This document shows, one piece after another, positions 53,191 to 63,779 of a stretch of DNA of 64,000 bases. A program made the position numbers and the translations under genes. Position 1 is the first letter of the stretch. Every line of letters begins with the position of its first letter. The notes under the pieces were generated by a model. The model was not told where the DNA came from. It was given only the letters and a program-made list of their open reading frames with translations, and searched no databases. Origin of the DNA: Acanthosepion esculentum. Lineage: Eukaryota > Mollusca > Cephalopoda > Sepiida > Sepiidae. The stretch covers positions 81,859,980 to 81,923,979 of the forward strand of contig OZ038510.1 of NCBI GenBank assembly GCA_964036315.1, in the 5' to 3' direction.

Positions 53191-53812
53191 GTTAAAAAGA
53201 AAGAAAGAAAGAAAGAGAGAAAGAAGGAAAGAATGAAAGAAAGAAAGAAGGAAAGAAAGAAAGAAGGAAAGAATGAAAGAAAGAAAGAAAGAAAGAAGGA
53301 AAGAAAGAAAGAAGGAAAGAATGAAAGAAAGAAAGAAAGAAGGAAAGAAAGAAAGAAGGAAAGAATGAAAGAAAAAAGAAAGAAAGAAGGAAGGAAAGAA
53401 TGAAAGAAGGAAAGAAAGAAGGAACGAAAGAAAGAAGGAAAGAAAGAAAGAAAGAAAGAAGGAAAGAATGAAAGAAAGAAAGAATGAAAGAAGTAAAGAA
53501 ATAAAGAAAGAAAGAAAAAAGAAAGAAAGAAAGAAGGAAAGAAAGAAAGAAGGAAAGAATGAAAGAAAGAAAGAAAGAAAGAAGGAAAGAAAGAAAGAAG
53601 GAAAGAATGAAAGAAAAAAGAAAGAAAGAAGGAAGGAAAGAATGAAAGAAGGAAAGAAAGAAGGAAAGAAAGAAAGAAGGAAAGAATGAAGGAAAAAGAA
53701 AGAATGAAAGAAAAAAGAAAGAAAGAAGGAAAGAAAGAAAGAAAGAAGGAAAGAAAGAAGGAAAGAAAGAAAGAAGGAAAGAACAAAGAAAGAAAGAAAG
53801 AAAGAAGGAAAC
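53191..53812. repeat. (GAAA/GAAG)n polypurine tract
   Basis: About 620 bases of nearly pure purine, GAAA with GAAG and AATG interruptions. A block at about 53270-53400 recurs at 53530-53660 with the same order of interruptions, showing a larger-scale duplication. The long minus-strand frames (209 and 217 codons of Phe/Leu/Ser) are artefacts. Confidence 0.95.
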
Positions 53813-54271
53813 ACTGTCCTACTCTATTGGTTAACCCCCCCCCCCAAAAAAAAACTCAATGCCGAAATAAATCCGAGAAGCAGTCAAAACTCACGTTCCC
53901 ATTCAGAAAAAAATATATGCGTAGAAAACCGAACATTATTTTCAGCTTTTTTTTTTTTTCTTTTTTTCGTTTTGTTGTCACTCCCTTTTTTTTGTGATTA
54001 TTCAACATCTGTCTCTCAAAATCAGTTTAATCAATGCAAAATCATTTTCTCGGTGGTGTTGGTAAAAGTGAGGCTGGCGGACGGGAACAGATGAAGGACA
54101 ATAGCTTTTCTTTTTACAGGAGAGTCAGAGTAGGCAGGCATGTCATCTTAGCTAGTCGGAGCCTTTCTGCCTCCTTTAGACGCTAAACTGTGACAGCCTC
54201 AGCATTCTTTGCCTGTTTAGTTACCTTGGCTTCTGTTCTTTGCTATTCCTCAATCTTTCCGTATTTGGAGC

Positions 54272-54305
<34 letters not shown>

Positions 54306-54665
54306 TTGTTGTTGATTGTTTGTCTCTTAAGTTCGGAACTCGCTTTGGCGTGAAGATAGCGTTGTTTACGGAAGCGAGGTCTTCTCAGGCACAAAGATAA
54401 GAAACGATACTTGAGCTATACTCGTAAATGGCGCCACTCACTGTTTTGCCTATGATGTTAGGCCGCTTCTTGCAGGCACAAAAGACTTAAGAGCAGTTGG
54501 TCTGCTAACTGAAAGGAACAAAGCATTCACCTCTCAGACAACTGGTCCGATCGCTAGCCTATTTCACCTGTTTAATACCGGTACAAAGAAGAGACCAAAC
54601 TGAAGCAACGAAAACAAGTAATGCTAAACTAGTATTTACTTTCCCCTTAATTTCTTTTGCTTTTT
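53813..54665. other. Unassigned; short (ATT)n at 54278
   Basis: C9/A9 run at 53837 and (ATT)n at 54278-54305. No gene recognised. Confidence 0.5.
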
Positions 54666-54669
54666 ATAG

Positions 54670-55135
54670 CAGTTCTTAACTTTTTAGACTATTTACATTG
54701 TTCGGATTGTTGTCCTCGTCATTATTGTCATATTCCCGACGTTTCGGTCGTTCTACGCTCCGACCTTCTTCAGGTGTTAGAATTTCGTTGGAATTTCGAC
54801 CGAACCATTTATTTCGTCCACTGGGGACGCATTTAACCCTAATCACAAATGGCTCAGTGGATAAAAGCGTTAGGTGAAGTAATCCAGTGACTTGACCCAA
54901 AGAGTTTTGAGTTCAATACTCGGCCACAGTAGAGGTGAACAAAAAAAACTTGGAGAGTGGAGTTACTAAAGGGTAATAACTGAAACTGAGATATCCAGAA
55001 AAGGCATGGCACGTAGAACTAGAACAATCTACCCCAGTGGACGGAATAAAGGGTTCGGTTCGAAAGTACAGCGTATCTGAAGATAGCCGGAGCGTACAGA
55101 GGCTGAATATGACAATAAAAATGATGACAATGTAA
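54670..55135. mobile_element. Composite element, second head-to-head copy
   Basis: Same plan as 43916-44390: a minus-oriented hammerhead-like motif at 54735-54775 (complement of CTGAAGAAGGTCGGAGCGTA .. CGACCGAAACGTCGGGA), a plus-oriented tRNA-like head at 54845-54920 (GGCTCAGTGGATAAAAGCG; GAGTTCAATACTC), body with CTACCCCAGTGGACGG, and a degraded motif at 55078-55113. Two independent loci with the same arrangement suggest the inverted form itself is mobile. Confidence 0.7.
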
Positions 55136-55139
55136 ATAA

Positions 55140-55560
55140 AACTTATTCCTGTTAAGTTATTTTGAGTACATTATGTAACAATGATCCAACCCAAATGTCT
55201 TGACTCACTTTATAGTTCCCCAAAAGAAGGTTAACCAATCAGGAGACGTGAAACATTCAATCCGTCGTGTATAAAGGCGGCCATTTTGATTACTCTCTCA
55301 GAATATCCAGTGGCAACCTGTCAGGCCAAAGAACAGAAGGAAGAACTACGCTCTGCTACTTTATCGGGATATCCGCTGCTAACCTGAACTACGCTTCCCT
55401 ACTGTCTTCGAAATATTCGCTGCCAACCTCTGGATTCTATACTCAAAGACTACCGTCATCATGGACAACAATTCCATCTTAAATTCAGTTGTTTTGTTTG
55501 TATTAGTAGTATAAATTGCATTTTAATTACACGAAGAATTGTCAGCCATTATTCAATTTT
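55140..55560. other. Unassigned sequence
   Basis: A 71-codon frame at 55267-55482 shows two or three similar CCAG-TGGCAACCTG type phrases but no domain. No gene called. Confidence 0.4.
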
Positions 55561-55562
55561 TA

Positions 55563-55705
55563 ACTAGTGATTTTCCATGCATAACTTAGACGCGGCACAA
55601 AGCCGAAATTAGGGGGACACCCAGTGAGAATCGAACTCACTACTCAGTCGTAATTGTTCTAGCGAGACAAGCTTCCTAACCATTACACCACCTTGAGGTA
55701 CCCTA
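55563..55705 (-). mobile_element. SINE T1 copy
   Basis: Minus-strand A-box (complement of TAACCATTACACCACCTTG), B-box (complement of GAGAATCGAACTCAC) and body (complement of TTAGACGCGGCACAAAGCCG) are all in place. Confidence 0.9.
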
Positions 55706-55895
55706 TTCGATTTTTAAGTAGGATGTCCTTTTAAGTATATTTTAACTGTTTTATTTCCACTAGTAGTATTAGTAATATTATCTTGAACAGGTATTGTTGT
55801 TAGACATTATCCGTTTTAAAAATCTTTTCCCCTTTCATCTTAATTTTAAGTGCAAAAAATAATAACTGCTGACAATGTTTGATATTGCTTGCATA
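55706..55895. other. Unassigned AT-rich sequence
   Basis: Nothing recognised. Confidence 0.5.
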
Positions 55896-55899
55896 AATT

Positions 55900-56475
55900 T
55901 TTTAATTGCATTTACTGAAAGCAAGGCAATAAAGTCACCAAGACCCAAGCGGTTAATGAGTGCGAAGGAATTCGAAATAAAGAAACCTTATGAAGGAGCA
56001 AGAGCAAAAGAAGAAGAACCGGGAAAACAGTAGATAACGATTGACATTGCATTTAAATTTTTGAAGCTCAAAATTAACTGAAAGTATGGAGCCGGAGGAG
56101 AGTTCCACATGCGAGAAGTACAAGAAAAGAAACTGTTAGCATAGAACTTACGGTTACATCTAGCAAAATCAAATATAAATCGATGAGACCTAGCTGCCAA
56201 TCTAGTACTGCCCTAAGATTCATAAAGTCTAGATGCTATAGCGAAGTGCTCATGTAAACAATTATTGTGAATGTATTCATAGAAAAGGCCCAGGGAGGCG
56301 ATATTATGGCGGTGGTAAAGTGTCTGAAGCCGACGCGCCAGGTCAGGACCAATGATATGGCTAAGTCTTCTTTGGATTTTATCAAGAATCTCTAAATATA
56401 TAGCAGGTGCAATGTATCATTTGTGGCAACAATATTCAAAGCTTGGACCAATAGAAGACTTCTAGATATGCAGAA
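55900..56475 (-). mobile_element. LINE family J 3' end
   Basis: The minus strand encodes RSHRFIFDFARCNRKFYANS and FFSCTSRMWNSPPAPYFQ. Further upstream lie segments matching the family J tail (HRRNIASLGLFYEYIHNN-like, with changes), and downstream the complement of AAAGTCACCAAGACCCAAGC. A single unit, without the 159-bp expansion. Confidence 0.75.
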
Positions 56476-56865
56476 TAAATATGTTGAATTTTCTTTGCCT
56501 CTAGCAACGAAGGAAGATCTAAATCTCTTGTGTCAGACGTTTACAAGGAAAGTAACACCCTGATGTCTACAGTTAAATCAAAATTATGCAGAAAGCGTTT
56601 CTTAAAATGCTCTTTTCGAATTTTGCATTCTGTACGTATGCAAAATAAATATCTTCTAAATATATAAAAAAATATTGGGTCAGAATATGCATCCACGTCT
56701 AGCAAATAGCAACGGGTATTTGGGGGGGTAATCTGAGATAATATTCAAAAGACTCCCAAGAAGATGCTTCCAAGAACACTTAAACGTTATCATCTTCAAG
56801 TCTAGTTTGGTTTGATTTTGTTTGTTTTGTTTTCCAGTATATGAACCTCAGTGGGTTATTTTATG
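56476..56865. other. Unassigned sequence
   Basis: A G8 run lies near 56725. The phrase TGGTTTGATTTTGTTTGTTT near 56810 begins the R18 repeat. No gene. Confidence 0.45.
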
Positions 56866-56869
56866 CCGA

Positions 56870-57425
56870 CAAGATCTGGTAATATTTTTTCGTTTTTAAA
56901 AATGTATTGCTGTTAATATATTTTTTAAAATAAATTGCTGGAAATATTTTTTGTTTCAAAAATGTATTGCTGGTAATATTTTTTCAAAAATAAATTGCTG
57001 GTAATATTTTTCGTTTTCAAAAAGGTATTGCTGGTAATATTTTTTCAAAAACACATTGCTGGTAATATTTTTCGTTTTCAAAAATGTATTGCTGGTAATA
57101 TTTTTTTTTCAAAAACACATTGCTGGTAATATTTTTCGTTTTCATGTATTACTGGTAATTTTTTTTTCAGAAATGTACTGCTGGTAATAATTACTCCAAA
57201 ACAGTATCGCTGGTATTAAAATTTTTTCTTATACTTTCATAATGTTTAGTCCACTTTTGCGTTAAATATTTGCCCATAGCTGGAACCCTGACAAGTGTTA
57301 CCACTCTGGGTCGGGGTGGACCTGGAAACACCTGCTATTAAGAGGCGGTTCTATGCACCTCAAAACCTCTTGATCAGCGGCCTTGCTGTCGGATGTAGTT
57401 TATCATCATACCCAGGACGGTTCAA
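56870..57425. mobile_element. R18 repeat copy with ~31-bp minisatellite
   Basis: About ten units of TTGCTGGTAATATTTTTTC plus AAAAATGTA cover 56878-57215. Then TAGCTGGAACCCTGACAAGT, TATTAAGAGGCGGTTC and GGATGTAGTTTATCATCATA follow, as at 18160-18240 and 27000-27120. Only one 30-bp unit is left. Confidence 0.85.
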
Positions 57426-58265
57426 ATCTAGTGATAACTTTACCTATTGTACGGATCGCCATAATCTACACTTACTTATTTCTTACTCTTTATATATATA
57501 TATATATATATATATAACAACTTCATTTCATAATTCTCTACCTTGGATAGGTCTTGGGTCTTGCATTGGGTGAAGTTTTTTTTTTAAATAAATTGTGTAA
57601 AAGATTGCAAATCTCGATTATTACAAAGAAAGTTAATCACTAAAATAAAAAACAGGAAACGGGAATTCAAAGAATCGAGTCAGTTTTGTCCGAGATATAA
57701 TGTTGTCAACACTAGTTCGCGAAAAATATTAACGATGCAAAGATTTTTTTTTTTTTTGTTGTTGCAGACGCTGGCACTCAACCTTACCAGAGATAAAAGT
57801 GAGAAAAGCTAACCTAGGATGAAACGTCTTTCGCTGGAGATAGGGGGAAGAATAGAAAATAAACGAAAGAAAAGATAAGGTTTTTATAATTTTGCCTCGT
57901 GGGATAGGACATCCCCCCCCCAAAAAAAAAACAAACTCGTTTGTCTAGCTATCTAAGCGCACGGAGCGGAAAGTTTTGTTGTCAATATGCCACTATTAAA
58001 AAAAAAAAAAAAAAAAAAAGAAACAATATAGCTAATAAAACGTGTTGTTTGCTTCAGCCTTGATGGAGTTCAAATTCATTTACGCCATCTTGTAGAGAAT
58101 GTCTTATTTTCCACACAGCAATCTCTTTCTCCACAGTCGGAAAATCACAAGCCGATCGCTTGTTGTTAACTATACTCCCATTTATAAAAACAAGATAACT
58201 GAAAAAAACATATATATATATCCATATTAAGTTGTATTAAATGCAAAACGAAAAACATATCAATT
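57426..58265. other. Unassigned; short (TA)n and poly-A
   Basis: (TA)n at 57491-57515, a C8A9 run at 57915 and poly-A at 57999. No gene. Confidence 0.5.
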
Positions 58266-58269
58266 GTTC

Positions 58270-58580
58270 AGAGTCTGTCTATATTTCTGAGATGAGGTAT
58301 TATGTACATTAGTCGGACTATTGTCCTCATCTTTGTCGCCATATCTGTCACAACGTTTCGGCCGTCTTCAGGTGGTTGGGATTTCGAACTGAACCCTTTA
58401 TTTCGCTAACTGGAGGAAGACTGTTCTAGTTTCCCGTGCTATGTTTAATGGATGTCAGTTATCTCCTGGTAATTCCCCTCTGAAAGTTCTCCACTGCCTT
58501 AACCAGGTATCGAACTCACACTCTTTGGATCCTGTTACTGGATCTAACTAACGCCTTTATCCACTGTGCCATGTGTCATT
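58270..58580 (-). mobile_element. tRNA-headed SINE with hammerhead-like tail (single orientation)
   Basis: On the minus strand, a tRNA-like head at 58493-58576 (GCACAGTGGATAAAGGCG, B-box GAGTTCGATACC), a body (GTGGAGAAC, GAATTACCAGGAG), the phrase CGAAATAAAGGGTTCAGTTC, then CACCTGAAGACGGCCGAAAC (stem II shortened by a deletion, 58344-58375). The tail GATGAGGACAATAGTCCGAC ends in CTCATCTCAGAAATATAGAC. The tail is the unit of the 47808 array. Size about 310 bp. Confidence 0.8.
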
Positions 58581-58699
58581 TTTTTCTTTTGCATTTAAGC
58601 ATAAGATTAACCGAGAGAAAGTTGATTTTATTTCGCAGTCTCCTAAAAGTCTATTTTAAATAGTATAAATCGACTTAAGATTTAAATAAAATAGCTTTT

Positions 58700-59180
58700 T
58701 TATCCACTGTAGGAGTAGCCATGTTCGTCTATCGTCCGATTCACACCCCTGCCCTGTCTTTTTAAACAGGTCTTCAGGTTTATCCCTTGTTCCCTGTTTG
58801 GGATTGGGTTTCTGGTTCCTTCTAAACTCTTTTCCATCTCTTTCACTTTGAGCAGTCGAATTCAATTTTTTAAAAACACTAACGTCTCCGCCTAAACCCT
58901 GAAAGTTGATTTACAAAATACTTATTTATTTTTGTCCTCAATAGGAGTAGATATGTTCGCCAATCGCCGCGTTCACACTTCTCCCGCATCTTTTTGAACA
59001 AGTGTAGAAATGTATCCTTTGTTTCCGGTTCAGGATTGGCTTTCCGGTCCCTTCTAAGTTCTACTTCAACCCTGAAGTTCTAACGATTCTATTAATTAGA
59101 TTTCTTGTTTCTTCTAAAGTCTTTTCCATCTCTTTCATTTCCAGTAGTCTCCTTGTATCTTAGTGGCATTATCGCCTTAC
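58700..59180. repeat. Repeat R45 copies
   Basis: Two units beginning CTATCGTCCGATTCACACCC and CAATCGCCGCGTTCACACTT, each followed by a CTTTTTGAACA-like block and GGATTGG..TTC.GGT.CCTTCTAA. The end (TGTATCTTAGTGGCATTATC) is LINE family J-like. Related to 45565-46150. Confidence 0.75.
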
Positions 59181-59479
59181 ATGAGATAAATTGATAAAAG
59201 ATATATAAAAGAATGTCCCACCAAGAAGTGAAAATTTCTTTTAAATCGGCACGCTTATTTTATGAGTTGAAAATGCATAGGGGAATTTCTACACCAGACG
59301 GCAATTTTATTTGGCAAAAATTCCATTTTGAATAGTAGAATCGATTTTAAGATATGAAACCAAAGCCATATAAGAATTCTTGGGGGGGGGGGACATTTAT
59401 TTTAAACGGCAAAAATATGTATTTTAAATTGCATAAATCTGCTTAAGATATGAAATGATATTTAAACATAAACATATTT

Positions 59480-59790
59480 AACAATTCCCGACACTTCTAT
59501 TTTATAATTTCACTGTTTCGTCCAGGAGTGACTTTTCCGGAGAGCACTTGTATTTAGCACAAAAACTGTGTTTCCTCTCTTCGAAATCGCATAAGGAAAC
59601 TTCAGATAAAAACAAAGCAGACATATTTAGACATATATGATTTCCTGGTAAAACGTTTACTGGGACCGGCACGCCTATTTCATTAGCAAATTCGCACCGG
59701 AAAGACTATTTCGGACAGCCCTTGTATCCGGCTCAAAATCGTATTCCTCTATTTTAGATCGTATAAGAAAACTTCAGATATAAAAGCAAA
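59480..59790. repeat. Diverged ~190-bp direct repeat
   Basis: CTTTTCCGGAGAGCACTTGT ... AAACTTCAGATAAAAACAAA is followed by GACTATTTCGGACAGCCCTT ... AAACTTCAGATATAAAAGCA about 180 bases on. No function apparent. Confidence 0.6.
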
Positions 59791-59999
59791 GATTTTTCAT
59801 TTATTTAATGGTGTTTATCAGGCGCGCTCTAACATCTTTGATTCATTGATGATCTTCGAGGAACGAGAATTTACACGAAAATATATTTGAATATAAAAGT
59901 AAAGAATCCATAAAAACAAGTGAAAATACGAAATAATTTTAATATTTTCAATAAAACTTTAATAGTCTTCCATTAATTCGTTTTTTTTCTTAAATTTAA

Positions 60000-60755
60000 A
60001 TCATTTCACTGCAAGTAAGGTAACAAAGCCTCTAAGATGCAGGAGGTTACGGAGAGTGAAAAAATATATGAAAAAGAAAAACATTATTAACGAGAGAGGA
60101 CAAAAGTTAGGCTGACAGAAGATAACGATTGAGATTGTATTTAAATTTTTGAAAAGTGACTGGAAAGCAAGGAACCGGGAGAGGATTCCAAAATTGAGAA
60201 GTACGAGAGAAGAAACTCTTAGCATAGAACGTACGGTTACATCTAACCATTTCAGTTGTAAAAAGATGGGACCTTGCCGCCAATCTAGTACAGCGCTAAA
60301 ATTCACAATCTCTAGGTACCAAAGAGGAAAGCTCATCAGAACAATTACCATGAACATACTTATCAGATTAAGAAAACTGTTAGCATAGAACTTACGGTTG
60401 CATCTAGCCATTTCAACTGTAAAATGATGAGACCTAGCTGCCAATCTAGTACTGCTCTTAAATTCATAAAGTCTAGGTACCAAAGAGGATAGCTCGTCAG
60501 AACAAGTACCATGAACATACTTATCAGATTAAGAAACTGTTAGCATAGAACTTATGGTTGCATCTAGCCATTTCAACTGTAAAATGATGAGACCTAGCTG
60601 CCAATCTAGTACTGCTCTTAAATTCATAAAGTCTAGGTACCAAAGAGGATAGCTCATCAGAACAATTACTATGAACATACTTATCAGATTAAGAAACTGT
60701 TAGCATAGAACTTACGGTTACATCTAGCCATTTCAACTATTAAAATGAATGATTC
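60000..60755 (-). mobile_element. LINE family J 3' end with three 159-180-bp tandem units
   Basis: The minus strand encodes SSTRLAARSHHFTVEMARCN, and again VLDWRQGPIFLQLKWLDVTV in a shifted frame. Blocks CATGAACATACTTATCAGAT occur at 60349, 60510 and 60671, 161 bases apart. The same unit is tandem at 5780-6330. The 3' UTR runs to 60000 (complement of CACTGCAAGTAAGGTAACAA). Confidence 0.85.
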
Positions 60756-60889
60756 TTGAAATTATTCTCATCCTGCAACAAATCTCAACATATTCTAATC
60801 ACTACCTATAGTACCAATTTCCTCGTAAAATTCTCTGGAATTGAATAACTGAATAGAATTTCACCGTAAATAGGAGTAGATAGGTCCGT

Positions 60890-61110
60890 CCATCGTCCAG
60901 TTTACACTCCTCCCTAGTCTTTTGAACAGGAGTAGAAGCTTATCCCGTTCCCTGCTTTCGATTGGTTTTTTCTAAAGTCTACTCCAACTCAATACTCCTA
61001 AATTCTCTGCTGGAACTCATTAAATTATTTATTTACTATTTATTTTCAGCTATCGCCCTGTTCTCACTTTCCCGCCGGTCTTTTGAACATGAGTAAAGGT
61101 TTATCCCTTA
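60890..61110. repeat. Repeat R45 copy
   Basis: CATCGTCCAGTTTACACTCC with CTTTTGAACAGGAGTAGA, then a second degraded unit (TATCGCCCTGTTCTCACTTT, CTTTTGAACATGAGTAAAGG). Confidence 0.7.
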
Positions 61111-61112
61111 GA

Positions 61113-61285
61113 ATTTCGAACTGAAATCACTATTTAGTCCACGAGGATAGATTGCTCTAATTCCACGAGGCATACCCCTTTTTTTGAGGGGATATCTCAG
61201 ATTCAATTAATTCCCATTAATAACTCAACTCTCCAAATTTTGTTCCTTTTGCTGTGGCCACGTTTTGAACTCACAATATATTTAA
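61113..61285 (-). mobile_element. Fragment of the tRNA-headed hammerhead SINE
   Basis: AATTTCGAACTGAAATCACT, ATTGCTCTAATTCCACG and the B-box complement TTTTGAACTCACA parallel 58376-58525 in order. It lacks the hammerhead-like tail. Confidence 0.55.
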
Positions 61286-61289
61286 ATAC

Positions 61290-62400
61290 GGTCCGTAAGT
61301 CCGACCCTCGAATTCAATGCCGTCTTCAGATTGAAAAATCATTTGAAAGAACCAACGAAAACGATGATTTAAAGTCATTTTTACATTATTGCAAATATTA
61401 TTTGCATTTTGGAAGTTTATCGCTATTATGTGAAATATTAAAAATCAGATAAAACCGTTTTATTATTTTTATCTGTTAGCTTAAATATCAATTAACCTTT
61501 TAGAAGCCCTTATTTTTTTCTTCTTTTAAAGGAAGGGTGAAATGCTTAGTGACGTTGTCAAAATGGTTCAGGGGAAGAGGTTAGGCCGATCACAATCTAA
61601 AGAGTTGTCTTTTAAACTTTGTTTTCCTTGCATTGTTTACTGCGCGATCAAAATGCTATGAACTGGCTATATGCAAATATCAAACTTCTGTCCCCAAGCA
61701 GGTCTCAGTCATTTCGACATCTAATTACATCACCTTCATTGTGATTTCGTATCGGTTGTCATACTGTAGCCGTTTTTTATTTTTCAGTTCAAACAAGTGG
61801 AGCTTAACTTGTTAAGCGTAAGGCTTCTTATTTTGATCCCATCAAGAACTTACCCCCAAAATAATCCTCTTCTCAGAGGCTTGTTTTCCTCGTCTTCTCG
61901 ACCATTTTGTTCCTGTCTGATTTGATACCTCAGTTCAGACCTAGAGAAGAGAAGGTTTGAAAAGGCCGCTGGACAAAGACAAGGACATGCATAAACACAC
62001 GAATTCACACCGAGGAGAAAGGGAAGGATTTTCAGGAGCTATAAAAAGAATGAGAAGGAACCCCATAAAATCAAGTCTCATTGTGATTCTTTTGACAGAT
62101 TTAAGTAAAGACGGGTGAACAAATTTGTTTTGTGACTACGTTTCGTCCAGTTGTTTTTTTTATTTCTCCTCTAAATCAAAAAACAAAAAAAAAGTTCCCC
62201 GGTCGTCAATGTCTGCGTAAAGTGATGATGGTTAGTAAAAAAATGTTATTTAGTTGCTTGGTAAAGCAAGAAAAGAAAAGAAAAACAAACAAACGAAAGG
62301 AGGGAAACATATTGGTGACCCTTGTTACATTAAAAACATTAACACTTGCGTTGTAATAACTTTTACTACATTCTTACGTTTCAACCATTTTTCTTGCCTT
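61290..62400. other. Unassigned sequence
   Basis: Frames of 60-82 codons only, none with a recognisable domain. No repeat recognised. Confidence 0.45.
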
Positions 62401-62403
62401 TTT

Positions 62404-62801
62404 GGCTTACGGCCATATCACGTTGAAACACCGGTTTTCGTCCGGTCACCGGAGTTAAGCAACATCAAGGCACGTCAGTACCTAGATGGGTGACCGCTTG
62501 GGAATACCAAGTGCTGTAAGCTATGGATGTCCAGGTGTTCTTGGCTTATGGCCATATCACGTTGAAACACCGGTTCTAGTTCACTCACCGAAGTTAAGCA
62601 ACATCAAGACACGTCAGTACCTAGATGGGTGACCGCTTGGGAATACCAAGTGCTGTAAGTTATGGATGTGCAAGTGTTCTTGGTTTACGGCCATATCACG
62701 TTGAAACACCGGTTCTTGTATGATCGACGAAGTTAAGCAACGTCGAGCTTGGTCAGTACCTAGATAGGTGACAGCTTGGTGATACGAAAGTGCTCTATGC
62801 A
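62404..62801 (+). pseudogene. Three tandem 5S rRNA-like units
   Basis: Units at 62404-62522, 62543-62661 and 62682-62801, each 119-120 bases, with a period of exactly 139. They are better preserved than those at 1.1 kb: CGGCCATATCACGTTGAAAC, CCGAAGTTAAGCAACATCAA, GTACCTAGATGGGTGACCGC, TTGGGAATACCAAGTGCTGT. The spacer ATGGATGTCCAGGTGTTCTT resembles the spacers of the first array. Units one and two share changes (ATCAAG.CACGTCAG) absent from unit three. Confidence 0.88.
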
Positions 62802-62892
62802 TGGACGTGCGGTGGTTTAATAGATAACGTCTGGGAGTAGGAAACCGAGGTATCGAGTTCAATTCTAGTTACGTTCGTTGTATTTACCTGGA
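62802..62892 (+). repeat. tRNA-like tail after the 5S array
   Basis: After the third unit, GTTTAATAGATAACGTCTGG looks like a tRNA D-arm to anticodon stem; GAAACCGAGG and the B-box-like GAGTTCAATTCTA follow. The same order occurs at 1561-1640. Confidence 0.55.
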
Positions 62893-63029
62893 AAATTATG
62901 GCTCCACCTCCTATCCCTCCAGCAGTGGGTTACCGTATATACTTGTATATAAGCCGACTTCATGTAGAGTGCGATCTCTTGAATTGATTGGTATCACTCC
63001 CAGAAAAATATTATCTGTTTAAAAAAATT

Positions 63030-63240
63030 ACCTCCCCTCCGGCTTCTTGCTTCTCAGTCAACTTTGATCTCCAAAGAATTAAATGCAATGTCAATCGTTA
63101 TCTTTTGTCTTCTTAATTCTTGTTCTTTTATTTTTCTCTCTTCTTAATAACGTTTTTCTTTTTCTCATATTCTGTCACAGTCAATAATCCTTCGCGTCTT
63201 AGTGGCTTTATTCCTTTGCTTGAGGTGAAACATTAAATAA
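63030..63240 (+). mobile_element. LINE family J 3' end, short
   Basis: TTTGATCTCCAAAGAATTAA ATGCAATGTCAATCGTTATC parallels the plus-strand copy at 15900-15950, and CGTCTTAGTGGCTTTATTCC then TTGAGGTGAAAC is the family 3' UTR. Confidence 0.7.
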
Positions 63241-63384
63241 ATATGTATACAGTGCAAAAAAAATAATTACCAGTATAGTACGACCCACTATATATTTCAT
63301 TAAAAATGTTCATAAAAAAAACTCGTCTTGTACACGTGTATATACGCTAATTAGAATAGCGATTTTCTATGAGAAGATTAGGTC

Positions 63385-63462
63385 GAAATTATAGGCACCC
63401 AGTGAGGTTCAAACTCACTATTCAGTCGTAATTGATCCAGCGAGACCCTTACACTCCGTAGA
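63385..63462 (-). mobile_element. SINE T1 fragment
   Basis: AGGCACCCAGTGAGGTTCAA and ACTCACTATTCAGTCGTAAT are the complement of the T1 acceptor side and B-box region. The A-box half is broken off. Confidence 0.75.
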
Positions 63463-63779
63463 ATTTGCTCTAATGATTCTCTATGCAAAGACTGAGAAAG
63501 AATCATCCTAGATTCCGATATGGGGACGGTCCAATTTTCCTCTGCGACAACGCAGGCTTCTCAACCAAATGTCCAAAAGCTGCCTAACCTGAATTATGAA
63601 AATTTGCCTCATCCTCTGTATTCAGCTGATATCACTCCTGATCACTTATTTAAGCATAGTGAGCTTTTTTCTCATACGCAGCAAAGCGTTATCCAATAAG
63701 GAAGATATAATCAAAGCGTTTGAACTGTTTATCCTTTCAAAGGATGATAATTTTTTTAAAAGATGGAATCAAGAATTTA

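Noticed and set aside
53133..53814. Open frames of 209 and 217 codons on the minus strand
   Set aside because: Phe/Leu/Ser repeats from (GAAA)n; no domain and several frames are open at once.
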